From Calonectria ilicicola (Eukaryota; Ascomycota; Sordariomycetes; Hypocreales; Nectriaceae), in contig CP085832.1 of the NCBI GenBank assembly GCA_020809705.1, positions 2,852,001-2,916,000 on the forward strand: a DNA stretch of 64,000 nt, written 5' to 3'. A program made the position numbers and the translations under genes. How positions within the stretch are numbered: the stretch's first letter is position 1; the number at the start of each line of letters is the position of its first letter. The notes beneath the pieces are model-generated. The model worked only from the letters and a program-made list of their open reading frames with translations, was not told where the DNA came from and made no database searches. Positions 10,670 through 22,586 of the stretch are shown here, in pieces.

Positions 10670-13400
10670 TTAAAACGCCGCGCCGCCCATGCCTTCGCCG
10701 GCCATATTCTTCATACTTTTCTCACTCAAATCACTACGCATCTCCCAAGCTCGTGACTCACGCTCCAGCCGATCCCAGTTGTACAAGCTTTTCCGTAAAC
10801 GTTCTTGTTTAGCCTGAAGCTCGTCCCTAAGTTTTTCTTCTTCATCTTTCAGTTTCCGATAATGAGGTTCAATTTCTCGAGTCACCCCTAGAGTAACAGG
10901 CGTCATGGAAGGATCTAACTTGCCACCGGGAATGAGGGGCGGGAGTGTTGCAAGCATGCTCTGCGCCAATGTCTGCCGGGGACCACTCGAGTGCTGGGCT
11001 GATGGACCAGTGGGAGGGTTGAAAGGGCGGGATTGTGTTGGGGTAGACGACGAAGGTGCATTAGAGGGCGTAGCACGGGGACCAGTGGGAATAGTTGAAG
11101 GTCCATTTGGCGTTGATGGAGATGGTAAAGGCCCTGGCATGTGTCTCGTGGGTGGTTGTGTCCACCCACCTCGTCCGCCACCACGCGGTGCAAATCCTCC
11201 TCGGGCTGGAGGAACGTATCCTCGGGGACCTGCTGGAGGGTTGGTTGGACTGGTGGTTTCTGACCGAAGGGGGGGAGCAGTAGGTGTTTGTGTTCGGACT
11301 GGTGGCGGGGGTGCTGGTGTGGCAACAGGTGTTGTGAAGTTTCTGTTCGCAGAAGGACCGGTTGGAGGAGCTCGAAGAGCGGCGGGACCACGGGGGGGTG
11401 AACGGGAGGCTGGTGTAGTTGGCTCATACGGGGTAGGTCGTGCAATATCTCTGAGAGGGACAGCTCCAGGAATTGGGACATGGCGAGGGGATTCCTCGCG
11501 AGGTTGGAGGGGAGGTGAGCGGGCTCTTATTGAGCTGGGGCGAGGAGATGATCTTCCTGAAGCTGATTGAGATGTGAGTGCTGATGAAATACCCGATTCT
11601 CTCGGCGGAGAGGCCCGACGATATGATTGATATCGGTCAGCGCCTCGTCGGCTGAGAGAACGCGAGCGCGGACGATAGGAGCCACCGCCACTGGGACCTC
11701 GAGGTGGTGACCTTCCAAGAGGCGTTCTCTCTCTTCTTTCTCGACCATATGGTGATCTTGACCTCCGTCTCCTCAAGTTAGCTACAAGTTTTAACATGGC
11801 AAATAAAATGCTGCTTACCTGTCATCTCGACGATCAAAATCGCGCTCTCTATCACGAACTCGATCTCGATCCCATTCTCGATCTCTCATACGATCACGCT
11901 CACGATCTCGGTCCCAATCCCTGCCGGGAGATCGTGGACGCTCATACCGATCACCTCGCATGGGGGACGGTCGCCTCGACAAACTACGCCTGGGAGGGGA
12001 TGGACGTCTCATGGGAGGGGATCTGGTGCGTTCCCGTCGGCGTGGGCTTTCTCGATCTCTCGATCGCTCCCGTCGATAACGATCACCGCCACTTCGTGAC
12101 CGTCGTCTTGGTGGGTATCTCCCAGGAACGTAGCTGTCCGAGGCCGCAGGAGGGGGGCTCCGGGGACGGGGGCTCCGTGGCCGTGGGCTTCTAGGTCTAT
12201 CCCGGATGGGACTGCGGGCTCGCCTGGGTGATCGATCCCGAGGAGTTGGTCTCCATGATTCACCTGCGCCGTATCTAACGACTTCTCCGTCATCGTACCT
12301 TTTCTTAGTTAGCGTCGGCAAATAAAGGCCTGTCTGCATGAGAAATGTGCATATGTGGGGTATTGCCAGGGGCGAAGCAAACAAAAAGAACAACGAAGAG
12401 GCCCAAAGTGGAAAAAAAAAGCATTCTTGCTTGATATCCCCTCACTGAACAAACATTTGCAAACAATACTAGGGTGGCTTTCATAAAACATATATCTTCG
12501 GGTCCCCTCGGTTCCCCCCCAACTGACATCACTTGCCAGAGTGGGCTTGGGAGGTTCATAGTTGCTCTTGATGGCCTTCGAAGAGCCGTATGACTTTCCA
12601 TAGCCAGACGCCGTGAGATAGAAGAAAAAAAACCCCACACGATTCTCGAGGAAATACCGACATGGCCGGATGAAGTCGTCGCCCAGATTGAGATCGCACA
12701 GTCGGATCCACGGACAACCGTATTTCGAATCGTTTTGTGTCAACAAGTCAACGTGGGGAATCGCACGATCGCCATTGCGGTTGATTGGGTCTTCGAGGAG
12801 GTATTTGAAGAAACCCATGTGGGCTCGTCGGGGATGTATGGCAGGAGAATCGACTCAAGTATGTGGGAGCTCAGAGCGTATGGTCGATATTTTCTTTCAA
12901 GTAACTCCGGCGCACGAGGATGCCCTTCTAGTCCAACAAAGCAATTGCTGTATGTGGCGATATCATTGAAGTTGCTGCGCGCAACCGTTGCACTGGCTAT
13001 CATCTGGTCGCGGGCATGACATTCGTCATCATCATATTTTGGCCTGGTTTCATGATCTGCGTCCTCGATGTGGAAAGGTGTGACTCGGCCTGATCTCGCG
13101 TTTCCTGTCGATGTCGAAGCGGGAGTTGAGAGGGGATCGGAAACATAGTGTAACTCGGTCACGTAAGGCCCCGTCGGTATCCTGATGTTCCACGCCCGGA
13201 TAGTATAGAAATAAGAATGCCGGAGGTGTATGCGACTCTTCCAAAGCGAGTGCTATCATGGTGGCACCAAAATGCTGATTCCAAGGTTTTGCGAAGAATG
13301 GGTGATAGGTGATGACGAATGGGAGCGCGTAGGGCATAGGGGGGGGGCAAAAAAAAAAAAACAGCAGATTCACTCACCTCCTACCACGATCGCGATCCAT
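10670..13400 (-). CDS. Arginine/serine-rich (SR/SRRM-like) splicing-type protein
   Basis: Three exons (13400-13378, 12298-11819, 11771-10670) give 534 residues. Exon 1 is only 23 nt and encodes MDRDRGR, ending at a GTGAGT donor. It joins in matching phase 2 to RYDDGEVVRYGAGESW after a CTAAC branch and AAAAG acceptor. This leaves a 1,079-nt first intron, while the second is 47 nt. The protein has a long RS/RD/RE-rich domain in exon 2 and the start of exon 3, then a Pro/Thr/Gly-rich middle with RGG-like repeats, then a charged coiled-coil segment (HYRKLKDEEEKLRDELQAKQ) near the C-terminus. No RRM or PWI domain is visible. By composition it is a nuclear pre-mRNA splicing or mRNP protein of the SRRM type. 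The family name is uncertain, but the gene model is well supported by phase and composition. Confidence 0.75.
12299..13377 (-). other. Unusually long (1,079 nt) first intron of the SR-rich gene
   Basis: The donor is GTGAGT at 13377 and the acceptor AG is at 12300-12299, preceded by a CTAAC branch motif. Runs of T and C lie just after the donor. The intron contains two open frames of 100 or more codons on the same strand (12740-13162 and 12309-12818) that do not join either flanking exon in phase. They may be chance, alternative exons or regulatory sequence. Confidence 0.6.
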
Positions 13401-13888
13401 GGTTGCAGGGTTCTCTACGATGAAACGAACGGCAGGCGCTTTGTTGGAGAAAAGTTGGGAGCTTCGAGCTTGGTGGAGGAGCGCAAGCACGCGTGTTGAC
13501 GCCTGGAGTCAGGAGCTTCCAAAGATTCGACGGATATTTCGTCTCCCGGCAGCCGGATAAGATAAGAACACTGTGTACATTTTGTCGCAGACTGTATATT
13601 ACACTGTGAATTTGACCAACAAGCATTGGCAAATTGTTTAGACAATTGACGAGCATTAAAAAAGAAAAATGAAAGGAAGGGGAAAAGAAGCATGGTTGAT
13701 TAAAAAAGAAATTTAAATCTCAAAAAAATTATATAAACTGTAGACATTTATACCGTTCCTAAAGATAAAGAAAGTAGTTCGCACAAGCCCGTTGGTCCAT
13801 CGATTGCTCCATCCAGGGCTGTCGAGACCCCTGACTCGGTGCAACGAGCAAAATTCTACACAGGTCTCGAAAGTTTTTGAAAACCATC

Positions 13889-16294
13889 TTATGGCTTGTC
13901 CTCATCCGTTGTATCTCCCTCCGAAGACTCGGTCACTCTTCCCATGATCCATTCCTGTGCCTCTCCCGCATGCGCCTGCATCATCTTATTGAGACCGAAC
14001 ATGGGGCTCTTGATTACAGTGCCAAATCGTCTCTTGTTGACTTTCCTGGTGAGGTCGTGGTCTGACCAGCAGGCGTGATCGCCTGCGACATAAACACGAG
14101 AGTTTTCTTTATACCACGAGGATAGATCAGTGTCAATATCAGATTTGACGGGTCGAAGATTGCCTGTGACAAAATTGACGACACCTGCAATCCTTGTCTT
14201 GCAATCTAACGATGATCAGCGATATGGTTTGATTCATGCGGAGCAAGTTATTACCTCTATTTAGCAATAGAACTTTGACGCCAAGGTAGGCGTTTCCAAC
14301 GCCCATTACGAAGAAGTCGTCGGCATCATATAGCTGCAGGTAGTTGTCCCACAGGTAACAGACTAAAGATTGTATCTGCTCCTGCAAAGCCCTCTCTTGC
14401 GATGCAGGGATAAATGCATCGGAATCCTACGTTGTTAGAATAAATAAGGTCACATGGGGTATATATAATATGTACCTCTTCATGTGTAATGTATGCAGGG
14501 ACGTTGATATCTATTACACCAAACTTTTGGCTAACCGCCCAATCAATATATTCTGTGACTCCATCGACCTATTATAATTAGTGTCTGGAGCTTGAAGATG
14601 TGATTTTGATCCCTTACCACCCAAGCATTGTGTGGTTCTACCGTTGTATCAATAACATCTGGCTGTGCCAAAAGTTGGGGGCTGTAATGTGTTAGTGGAT
14701 AGTTCCTTAGTTATAAACGGCTGTCGTACGGGTCATGGATAATCATCAAGATCCTTTTCGCGGCATGCAAGCTTGGCGTTACTAGAACCTGGTTTTCGAA
14801 TGACTTGTAAAGTTGTTCGCGCTGCACATATAGTGGGACCATGTTGTGTTTAGCCTGAAGAATCTGGCGCTGTGCATTTCTGATGACATCATGCAGTCGG
14901 TGTGCATTGAGGCCTTGAACTTCGGGAACATCGACGATACCAGGACGCATGCACTCCCAGTATGGCGCTTGGTGGGCTTGTACTTTAGCTAGTATTCGTG
15001 CAGCCTCCTTGTTGATTTTGGGAAGCTCCATTTTCGGAGGGGGCTCGCCCATGAGCGTCCGCGCAACGGCAACCGCTGAGTTGGAGATGGCTTTGAGATT
15101 ATAACCGCCTTCTAAACAAACAGCAACTTTTCCATCAGCAAGAGACATGAGCATATGCGTCATGTGAGCATAGCAGCCTGGAGAGACGAAACATCCTCCC
15201 AACTCATCACCATCAGCAGCGTCGAAACCGGCGGATATAACGACGAGGTCTGGGTTAAATTCTTTGGCAATTGGCATGACAATTTTTTGAAAGGCGGCCA
15301 TGTACTCCCCATCACCCATACCCTGATCGTGCCAACCGATATTGATGTTCATGCCAAGTCCAGGCCCACTCCCACAATTCTCGATCCCGCCATCAGGAGT
15401 CATGGGGTTTGGAGGCTTGCCTGGATAGAAGTGACCGTTCTGATACACGTGGATTGAAATATAAAGAACGTTGGGGTCTTCGTAGAAAATATTCTGGACG
15501 CCATTGCCATGGTGAACATCCCAGTCCAGGATAAGAACTTTTCGGCACAGTTCTGGATAGTCCTGTTGACAGGTCCTTACCGCAACGGGAACGTTGTTGA
15601 AGAAACAAAAACCCATGGGTGCATCGAACTCGGCGTGATGTCCTGGAGGGCGAATGACTGCAAAAGCGTTTTTGACCTGCCCCATAATGACATTCTTGCA
15701 GGTTTCGATGGCGCCTCCTGCGGAGAGCATCGCGGCTGGGTATGACATGCTGCCGACGTACAGAGACTCGCGGCCTTGGTCATATTGTCGTGTAAGTTCT
15801 CTGAGTTCGGCGGTGCTAAGGTTCTGCAGATTCTCAACCCAGCTCAAATGGTCAGGGGAATGAGCGAGACATATCTCTTCGCGGGTTGCTTCGCGAGCTG
15901 GAATCCGCCACATGTACCGTGTTGGACACTCTTTAATAATTCTCGCCAGTTCCGATTCTGGACCAGTGTAAACGAGACCCATCTTCTTGAACGCTTTAAA
16001 GATCTCGTGGATGCGACGAGGATCTTCTGGGTGATGCGTATTTGGGCTGTAATCTGCGTTCATGTGAAGCTTCATACGGTCGTCATAGCAGCAACCAGTT
16101 GGAAGGAGACCTCGCCGTCGCATCTGATCTAATGCAAGATCTTGAGGCTCGGGGTCGCTTTCTGGATCGTAGCTTCCCCCTGATGCGGTGTCATCGTCGG
16201 CAATGTCATTGCTGCCATCCTCACGAACTCCATTGGGAGGGCCAGCATCTTCCATGGGGTGGTCTTCATTCTCCATAGGGGTAGCTGAACTCAT
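13889..16294 (-). CDS. hda1: Class II histone deacetylase HDA1/Clr3 with Arb2 domain
   Basis: Five exons (16294-14730, 14681-14618, 14568-14476, 14426-14255, 14205-13889) with four introns of 48, 49, 49 and 49 nt encode 736 residues. The protein removes acetyl groups from histones (H3 in the yeast HDA1 and fission yeast Clr3/SHREC complexes) to silence chromatin. The catalytic domain (about 60-440) shows PPGHHA with H219/H220, zinc ligands D259 and H261 in DWDVHHGNG, D358 in SAGFDAADGD, and EGGYNL with the catalytic Tyr. All active-site residues are present. The small 3' exons encode the Arb2 domain typical of fungal Hda1 (QPDVIDTTVEPHNAW, then YLWDNYLQLYDADDFF), ending in an acidic DTTDEDKP tail. 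The acidic N-terminus of about 50 residues is ordinary. The identity is firm. Confidence 0.93.
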
Positions 16295-17435
16295 TGTAAA
16301 TATATCGCAGGTTTTAGCCTTGGATGCCGTCGATGTACCTGCTCAGAAGTAAACAGCGGATCCAGACTCAACCTCGCTATAGTGAATATCTAGTTCGGGA
16401 TTAGTCGAGAAATAAAACAGTTGCAGCCAAAAGAAATTAAAAGTAAAAATACAAGCTCTTGTGAAGGGGGGATTGAAATTGCAAAGCAAATACTAGTAGA
16501 GTGCTGTCATTTATAACACCAAGGTAGGCAGTGAACGTCTCAGAACAAAGACTCACATTCACCTCACAAGACAACAGCGCGCTAATAAGGGGCAACAAAC
16601 AAAAAAAAGAAACAGGGTATGAAAACGCAAACTCGAGAAAACTTGATGCTATTGTACAACCAGTGCGCATGCACCACACAAACTCACCAAACAATTGCAA
16701 CGAGCACCCCCGAAGGCCAGGATGGCACGATGAAGGGCGCTCGAGGCGATCAACGCACACGAGGGGCCTCTTGCAGACAACCAGGAGAGGGCTTCGCTGC
16801 GAGCAGAGCAGTACGGGCGTGTCTGGTGCCGAGGAGAGTGGAGAGGCAGAGGTGCTGCGGAGGCGCACAGGGGTGAAGGCGTAGATTGGCCTGGGCCGCC
16901 TATCTTTAAGTTAGATGTGAAGGTGAGGCTCCGTGGCGCGGATGGCTTTGGCGGGTTGTCCTCGGTGCTACTAGCCAGTGAGGTGAGCTCCTGCCTTCAG
17001 TGGGCAGCTGGCCTTGTGGGGGGAGACCTTTAGCGGCTGCTCTCCGCTAATCCGTCATAACACATGATCTACCGCGTGTACAACAGTGTTGGATCATCCC
17101 TTGCAGTGTTGGTTTTTTTTTATCCCAAAAAAAAAAAGTTTTTATTCGCCTAGTACTGATGCCATTGGGTTCAATCCGAAAAAAGAAAATATATGGGCTG
17201 AAAAGACCATTATTTCAACCTGAGATGAGTTGTATGCAGGATTTTATTTCAATGTTGCGCCTTGGCGTTTGTACCACTGACCACTAGTTTGATATGCTAC
17301 TCTATAAAAGGGGTCACAAAGGATAAATAGACACTGGTCCTCTAATTTCAAATGCGATTTTCGTGTCTGCCCAATGCTGACAAGAATTAAACATGACTGG
17401 CCTGATAGTCTACGGAGCGCCATTTAAACCAACAC
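16295..17435. other. Intergenic region upstream of HDA1
   Basis: This is the promoter side of HDA1 and the 3' flank of the second F-box gene. Frames on both strands at 16437-16884 are compositionally uneven, with no domain or splice partner. Short poly-A and poly-T runs lie near 17110-17140. No gene is supported. Confidence 0.5.
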
Positions 17436-18794
17436 TCAGTATACGGAAGGCACAATAAACCGTCCACCAACCCAATCCTGTTGATGAGGTGTCTCAAGAT
17501 AGGATCCATCATCACCTCGAGGAGAATATTGGGAAAAGGACCGGACAAATTTGGCGCCTAGAGGAAGAGATCCATCGGGTCTTGCATCGTCACAGAGCGC
17601 CAGACGTTCGTTGTCGCGGTCATCATCAAAATCAATGATGCCGCCAGCACTATCCTCGGGCAAACTTGGCATTCTGTCCAGCCATCGACGTTCATCTAAG
17701 GCGCACCTAATAGCGACCTGGATAGACTCTTGGTCAAATGTAAGTGTAGGATTGTTCAGTCTGGCTTCGACGATAAGCCGCCCCCGAGGGTAACTGTAGA
17801 TGTTCTCGAAGAGATGCATCAACTCCTCGGGGCCAAGCTTTGCGTAAGTTTTGACAATACGCCCCCAAGGGCTTTGGTCAGTCCATCCCGTCAGAAGGGA
17901 TTGTGGGCGATCTACTGTGTCGATAAGAGGTGAGTCACAACAACCCTACGCTTCAAGTCAGCTACCTAGTGATGGATGGTTTCAGGTTTGTCTTACAGTT
18001 AGTTGGCATGGGTCAAGGCGGGGGCAAAGATAATGCAAAACCACATCTTTCATCGTCTCGACTAAATCCATCAACTCCAGTAACTCGCTTGTTGGGTGTC
18101 GTCGCATTTGACTAGTCCGGATATCATCCACAAATGGCTCTGGAAGCCCAACTCTCGGTCGTGGGAAGTCGCCATGGAAATAGAACCCGTAGAGCCACCA
18201 CCTGTAAAAAGCTCGGCGGAATCTCTCTCCTTCATGGGGGCGGAGAAGCCGGCAGTTTCCTGGCTCATGAAACCACCTCATTTGGGGAAAACGTTCTTCC
18301 CACCCGCGTACAATTTTGCAGTATTTGAGAAGAGTTCCCAGGTCGAGTTCAGTCAATATAGCTGTCTTCATGGTGGAAGCAGGTGCTGGATAGGTTTTGC
18401 CAGCCTTGAGGACCTCTGTGAAGCCACTGTGGGGTCCTTCTACTACTGGCATAGGACGGGAATTTGGTTGAGGGGCAAGAACGGCTCCGCAATCCCCAGG
18501 GTAGCGTTTGAAGACAATTCGATGAGGTTTATATAGCCCCCCGGTAGACTCCAAGTCGCTAGAGGATGCGGTATAGACTTGCAATAGCTCATCAAAAGGG
18601 CTAAAATCCCGAGTGAGGATCGGGATCAAGATGCTGGCTTTCCGTTCCTGAAATAGATCGTGTAATGAACGATGAGTAGCAGCAAGGTCATAAACGCTGT
18701 CTAAGTTAAGCTGGTGGTAGATTTCGAGCAGAATCTCGACAGGGAGACCAGTCAAACAGCATGTTTGAGCTGTAGGTCCCGCCATGTTGACCAT
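17436..18794 (-). CDS. F-box protein of unknown substrate
   Basis: Two exons (18794-17997 and 17945-17436) are joined by a 51-nt intron (GTAAGA donor, GCGTAG acceptor, phase 0) and encode 435 residues. Residues about 15-52 form an F-box: GLPVEILLEIYHQLNLDS, then a conserved-looking ATHRSLHDLF segment. The rest is the poorly conserved, aromatic-rich region common in fungal F-box proteins (FYRWWLYGFYFHGDFPRPR). No repeats were seen. It probably serves as a substrate receptor of an SCF ubiquitin ligase. ATG 18794 is the first ATG in the frame and a second lies four codons on. The frame stays open further upstream but has no ATG there. Confidence 0.72.
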
Positions 18795-19823
18795 CTTAAA
18801 TGCAGAGGTATACTTGAGAAAAAAATCCGATTTAGATGGTGGTTTATTTCTCCGTGGTTGTATTTGAGGTTGAGAGGGATTGAGGGAGGTTGAATATGAG
18901 TGATATATCGCCAATTACAAGATGCTACAAAATGGCACGCGGCGTCTTGTTTGCTAGAAAGAACGAGTCCAGAATTATGGGTATTGATCAGTGACTTGTC
19001 GCCACGGCCGGTCCTATGAATAATCAGCACTCAGTTGTGCAAACTCGGCTAAAATACAGCGACTCACCGGATAGAGAAAACATCTTTGTGTGTGGTGGTC
19101 CAAATGACCAATGAAATCGATTTCAGAATCGACCAGGAGGATCAATATCAACGTCGCGATGATAGAGTATATCACGATGTAAGTGTACCCGGGCAATGTA
19201 TGCCTTAGGTCAAGCCTGTGTTATTACAAGGACGAATTTAGTCTTCACAGAATGGTAAAGACGTTAAAGAGAGAAAAAAGAAACCAACGAACTGGAGACG
19301 TTGGGCTCTCTTATCGCTTCTCAGTGTTGACAGCTGAGTCACCAGATGCGGGTAACACGTCGAAGATTACAGGTAGGCCACCCCGGCCTTGGGGCTTGAG
19401 AAAGTGTGAGGGACACTCTGGGACAAATCCTGTGGTGTGTATAGAGACGCCATGGGGATCAACAAGGACATTGTGATACTGGCCATGCCTGGATGATGTC
19501 GGAAATGAGATGAACGACGCATGCTAGGAAAGGGGGCACGAAGACACGCTGCCTGAGTCACGACCCTGATATTGCATGTCCGAATATTTACCGACTCTCC
19601 AGGCAAAATGATGATGCGACTGAGCGCGCCCGGGCAACCCGAGATAAATTAGCAAGCATATTTGAGCAAGCATATTTAATCAAGCATAAAAATTAGTAAA
19701 CGAGCAAAGGAATATTTCTTTTAGTGACCTGTACTGCATAACTAATTATCCATAAACTCCTACACCCCGTCCCGTTAATAGAGACCTAGAAAGCCAAGAG
19801 AGGATCGAATGGTATCACAAAGT
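18795..19823. other. Intergenic region, no gene seen
   Basis: It lies between the F-box start and the BRX1 stop codon. Small frames exist (for example around 19183-19476), but none has coding character or splice partners. Confidence 0.45.
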
Positions 19824-20868
19824 CTAGGCGAACAGCATCTTAGTATCCAGCTCATCCTTGGGTGCCCGCTCGCCATCCTTGGACCGCAATCCCAGATCAC
19901 TCTTCCTAGATAGTCGCTCCACGTTCTGCTCAGCGCGAGCATTGTGTCGCGCAGCCTTTGACCTTCGGAGGTCGGCTCGTACTTGGTTTGGCGACACGAA
20001 TTCCTTGTTCTCGTAGATGATGGGCCCGCCAAAAGATCCCTCTTGGATCACAATGGGTGTCAGAACAAATCGAGGGCCAATCTCAACCAAATTGATATCG
20101 GTGTCCTTGCCACTGGACTTGGATCCGCTAGATTTGTTTTCTTCCTCTCCATCCTTCGTCGCGGAAGCCTCAACTTCGTTAATCTGGTAGTTGCGGACCC
20201 AAATCTTGCCATCGGCGTAGCTGAAACCCATCACATGGTCAATGAAAGGCTTGGATTTACGCGCACCTTGGGGAACGCCGAAGGTGTGAAGGAAAAGCTC
20301 TTTGATAACGCGGAGGTGGGGTTGCTTTTCGAAGGCAGCGTCGAAAGACAAGATCGGTCTTGAGCCCTTCAAGCAGTTACCGGTGAAGTGCAGCTCCTCC
20401 ATGGTGTGAACTATTTTTGTCAGTAAATTCGGAACGAGATGCGCGCGGTCGTGAATCCATACGGTTTTGGAGATGAAATTTAATGGTGGGACCATTAGGA
20501 ACTTTGCTGAACCACACGTAAAGATCCTTTCCTTTTCGCGCTTCGAAGAAGATAACGTTGTTGCAGTTGTAAAGCTCGGCTAATTCGTTCAGTTCGTACA
20601 GTTTTGTCTTGGAGTCGAACTTGGCGTCCTTGCGGCTGTGAGGAAGCATCGAGGCGATATCATTGAGAAGATGACGATGCCTATCCAGTCATTGATGTTA
20701 GACAGATGCGCTTTGTGAGAACAAGGACGAGGGGGAAATTTCGTACCTGAAAGTGACACCTCGGGAGGAGAGAATCAGGACCCTCTGCTTGTTCTTCTTC
20801 GGGCCATTGCTGGGCGCATCAGACTTGGAAGACCCAGATTTGGAAATTGACTTGTACACGGCCGCCAT
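19824..20868 (-). CDS. brx1: Ribosome biogenesis protein BRX1 (Brix domain)
   Basis: Three exons (20868-20747, 20680-20463, 20410-19824) with introns of 66 and 52 nt encode 308 residues. BRX1 is a nucleolar factor needed for 60S pre-ribosome assembly. The Brix domain starts after a short Ser/Lys-rich head: VLILSSRGVTF, then HLLNDIASMLPHSRKDAKFD, ELAELYNCNNVIFFEARK and TMEELHFTGNCLKGSRPILS. These motifs are nearly invariant in BRX1 proteins. The C-terminal part holds a Ser/Lys-rich insert (about 185-200) and a basic, charged tail. The length matches the family (about 290-310). All three exons join in phase. The identity is firm. Confidence 0.93.
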
Positions 20869-21618
20869 TGTTGCGAGATATGGTCTGCGGTACCTCGTCA
20901 GATAGTTGTAAAGAGAACAAGAGATTCGCTGCTATGACTTTGCGGCGATGCAGTGGCGGGTGGTTTACCAAAAAATTTGGTCGGCAGTGGAGAAAATCCG
21001 TAGCGATAAGCTCTCTAGCTTTCTTATCAGAAACAAGTGGAGTCCTACGTGGAGTCCTACGTGGAGTCCTACGTGGAGTCAAAGGACACCGCCCACACTT
21101 CCTAGGGTGGCTAGTTAGCAAGAGGCCAGAATCGAATGACAGAAACCAATGAGCAGTCTTGACTTGACCAAAATAGCTTGGATAGTATGCCCCCAGAGTT
21201 GCGAAAACAGCATTCTTCGGTTGAATGAAGCCAACACTCCATTTTAAGCCGCATCCTTGGCAACGTAATATTTAGGATAGTGCTGAAGGTGCTTGGTGCC
21301 AGTAACTACAATGACATATCATGATTCAAAAACCCACGTCAAAATTGATTGAGCATTAAAGAATTCATTTAGCTACGTAAGATGACTATGTTCGCAGCGA
21401 TCGTTGGACGCATCAACCCAGACAACCATCATGACAAACAAGAACAAAGGAAAGCCGAAGTAACCGCGCCTTCTGATATAAAAAAGACGTATCACGATTC
21501 CTCGTCTCCTCGAGTCTCTCCTTATGTGACGAACATTTCCAGGGAATAAATGAGACGCCTGGTATCCCACCCCGGCAAAGCCTTCTAAACCGTTGCAAAC
21601 ACGGTTCCCGCAAACAAC
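20869..21618. promoter_or_regulatory. Upstream region of BRX1
   Basis: This holds the BRX1 promoter and the 3' flank of the Rab11 gene. A 12-bp tandem repeat lies at 21037-21080. No gene is seen. Confidence 0.45.
21037..21080. repeat. 12-bp tandem repeat (about 3.7 copies)
   Basis: The unit GTGGAGTCCTAC is repeated three times exactly and followed by a partial fourth copy. It lies about 170-210 bp upstream of the BRX1 start codon. Confidence 0.9.

Positions 21619-22586
<968 letters not shown>

Noticed and set aside
10905..11570. 221-codon plus-strand frame
   Set aside because: Antisense shadow of the Gly/Pro-rich part of the SR-rich gene.
12520..12640. Minus-strand stretch reading SNYEPPKPTLASDVSW as an SR-gene exon
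   Set aside because: It lacks a good acceptor and donor, and the direct join of the 13400 exon to 12298 fits phase and protein sense better.
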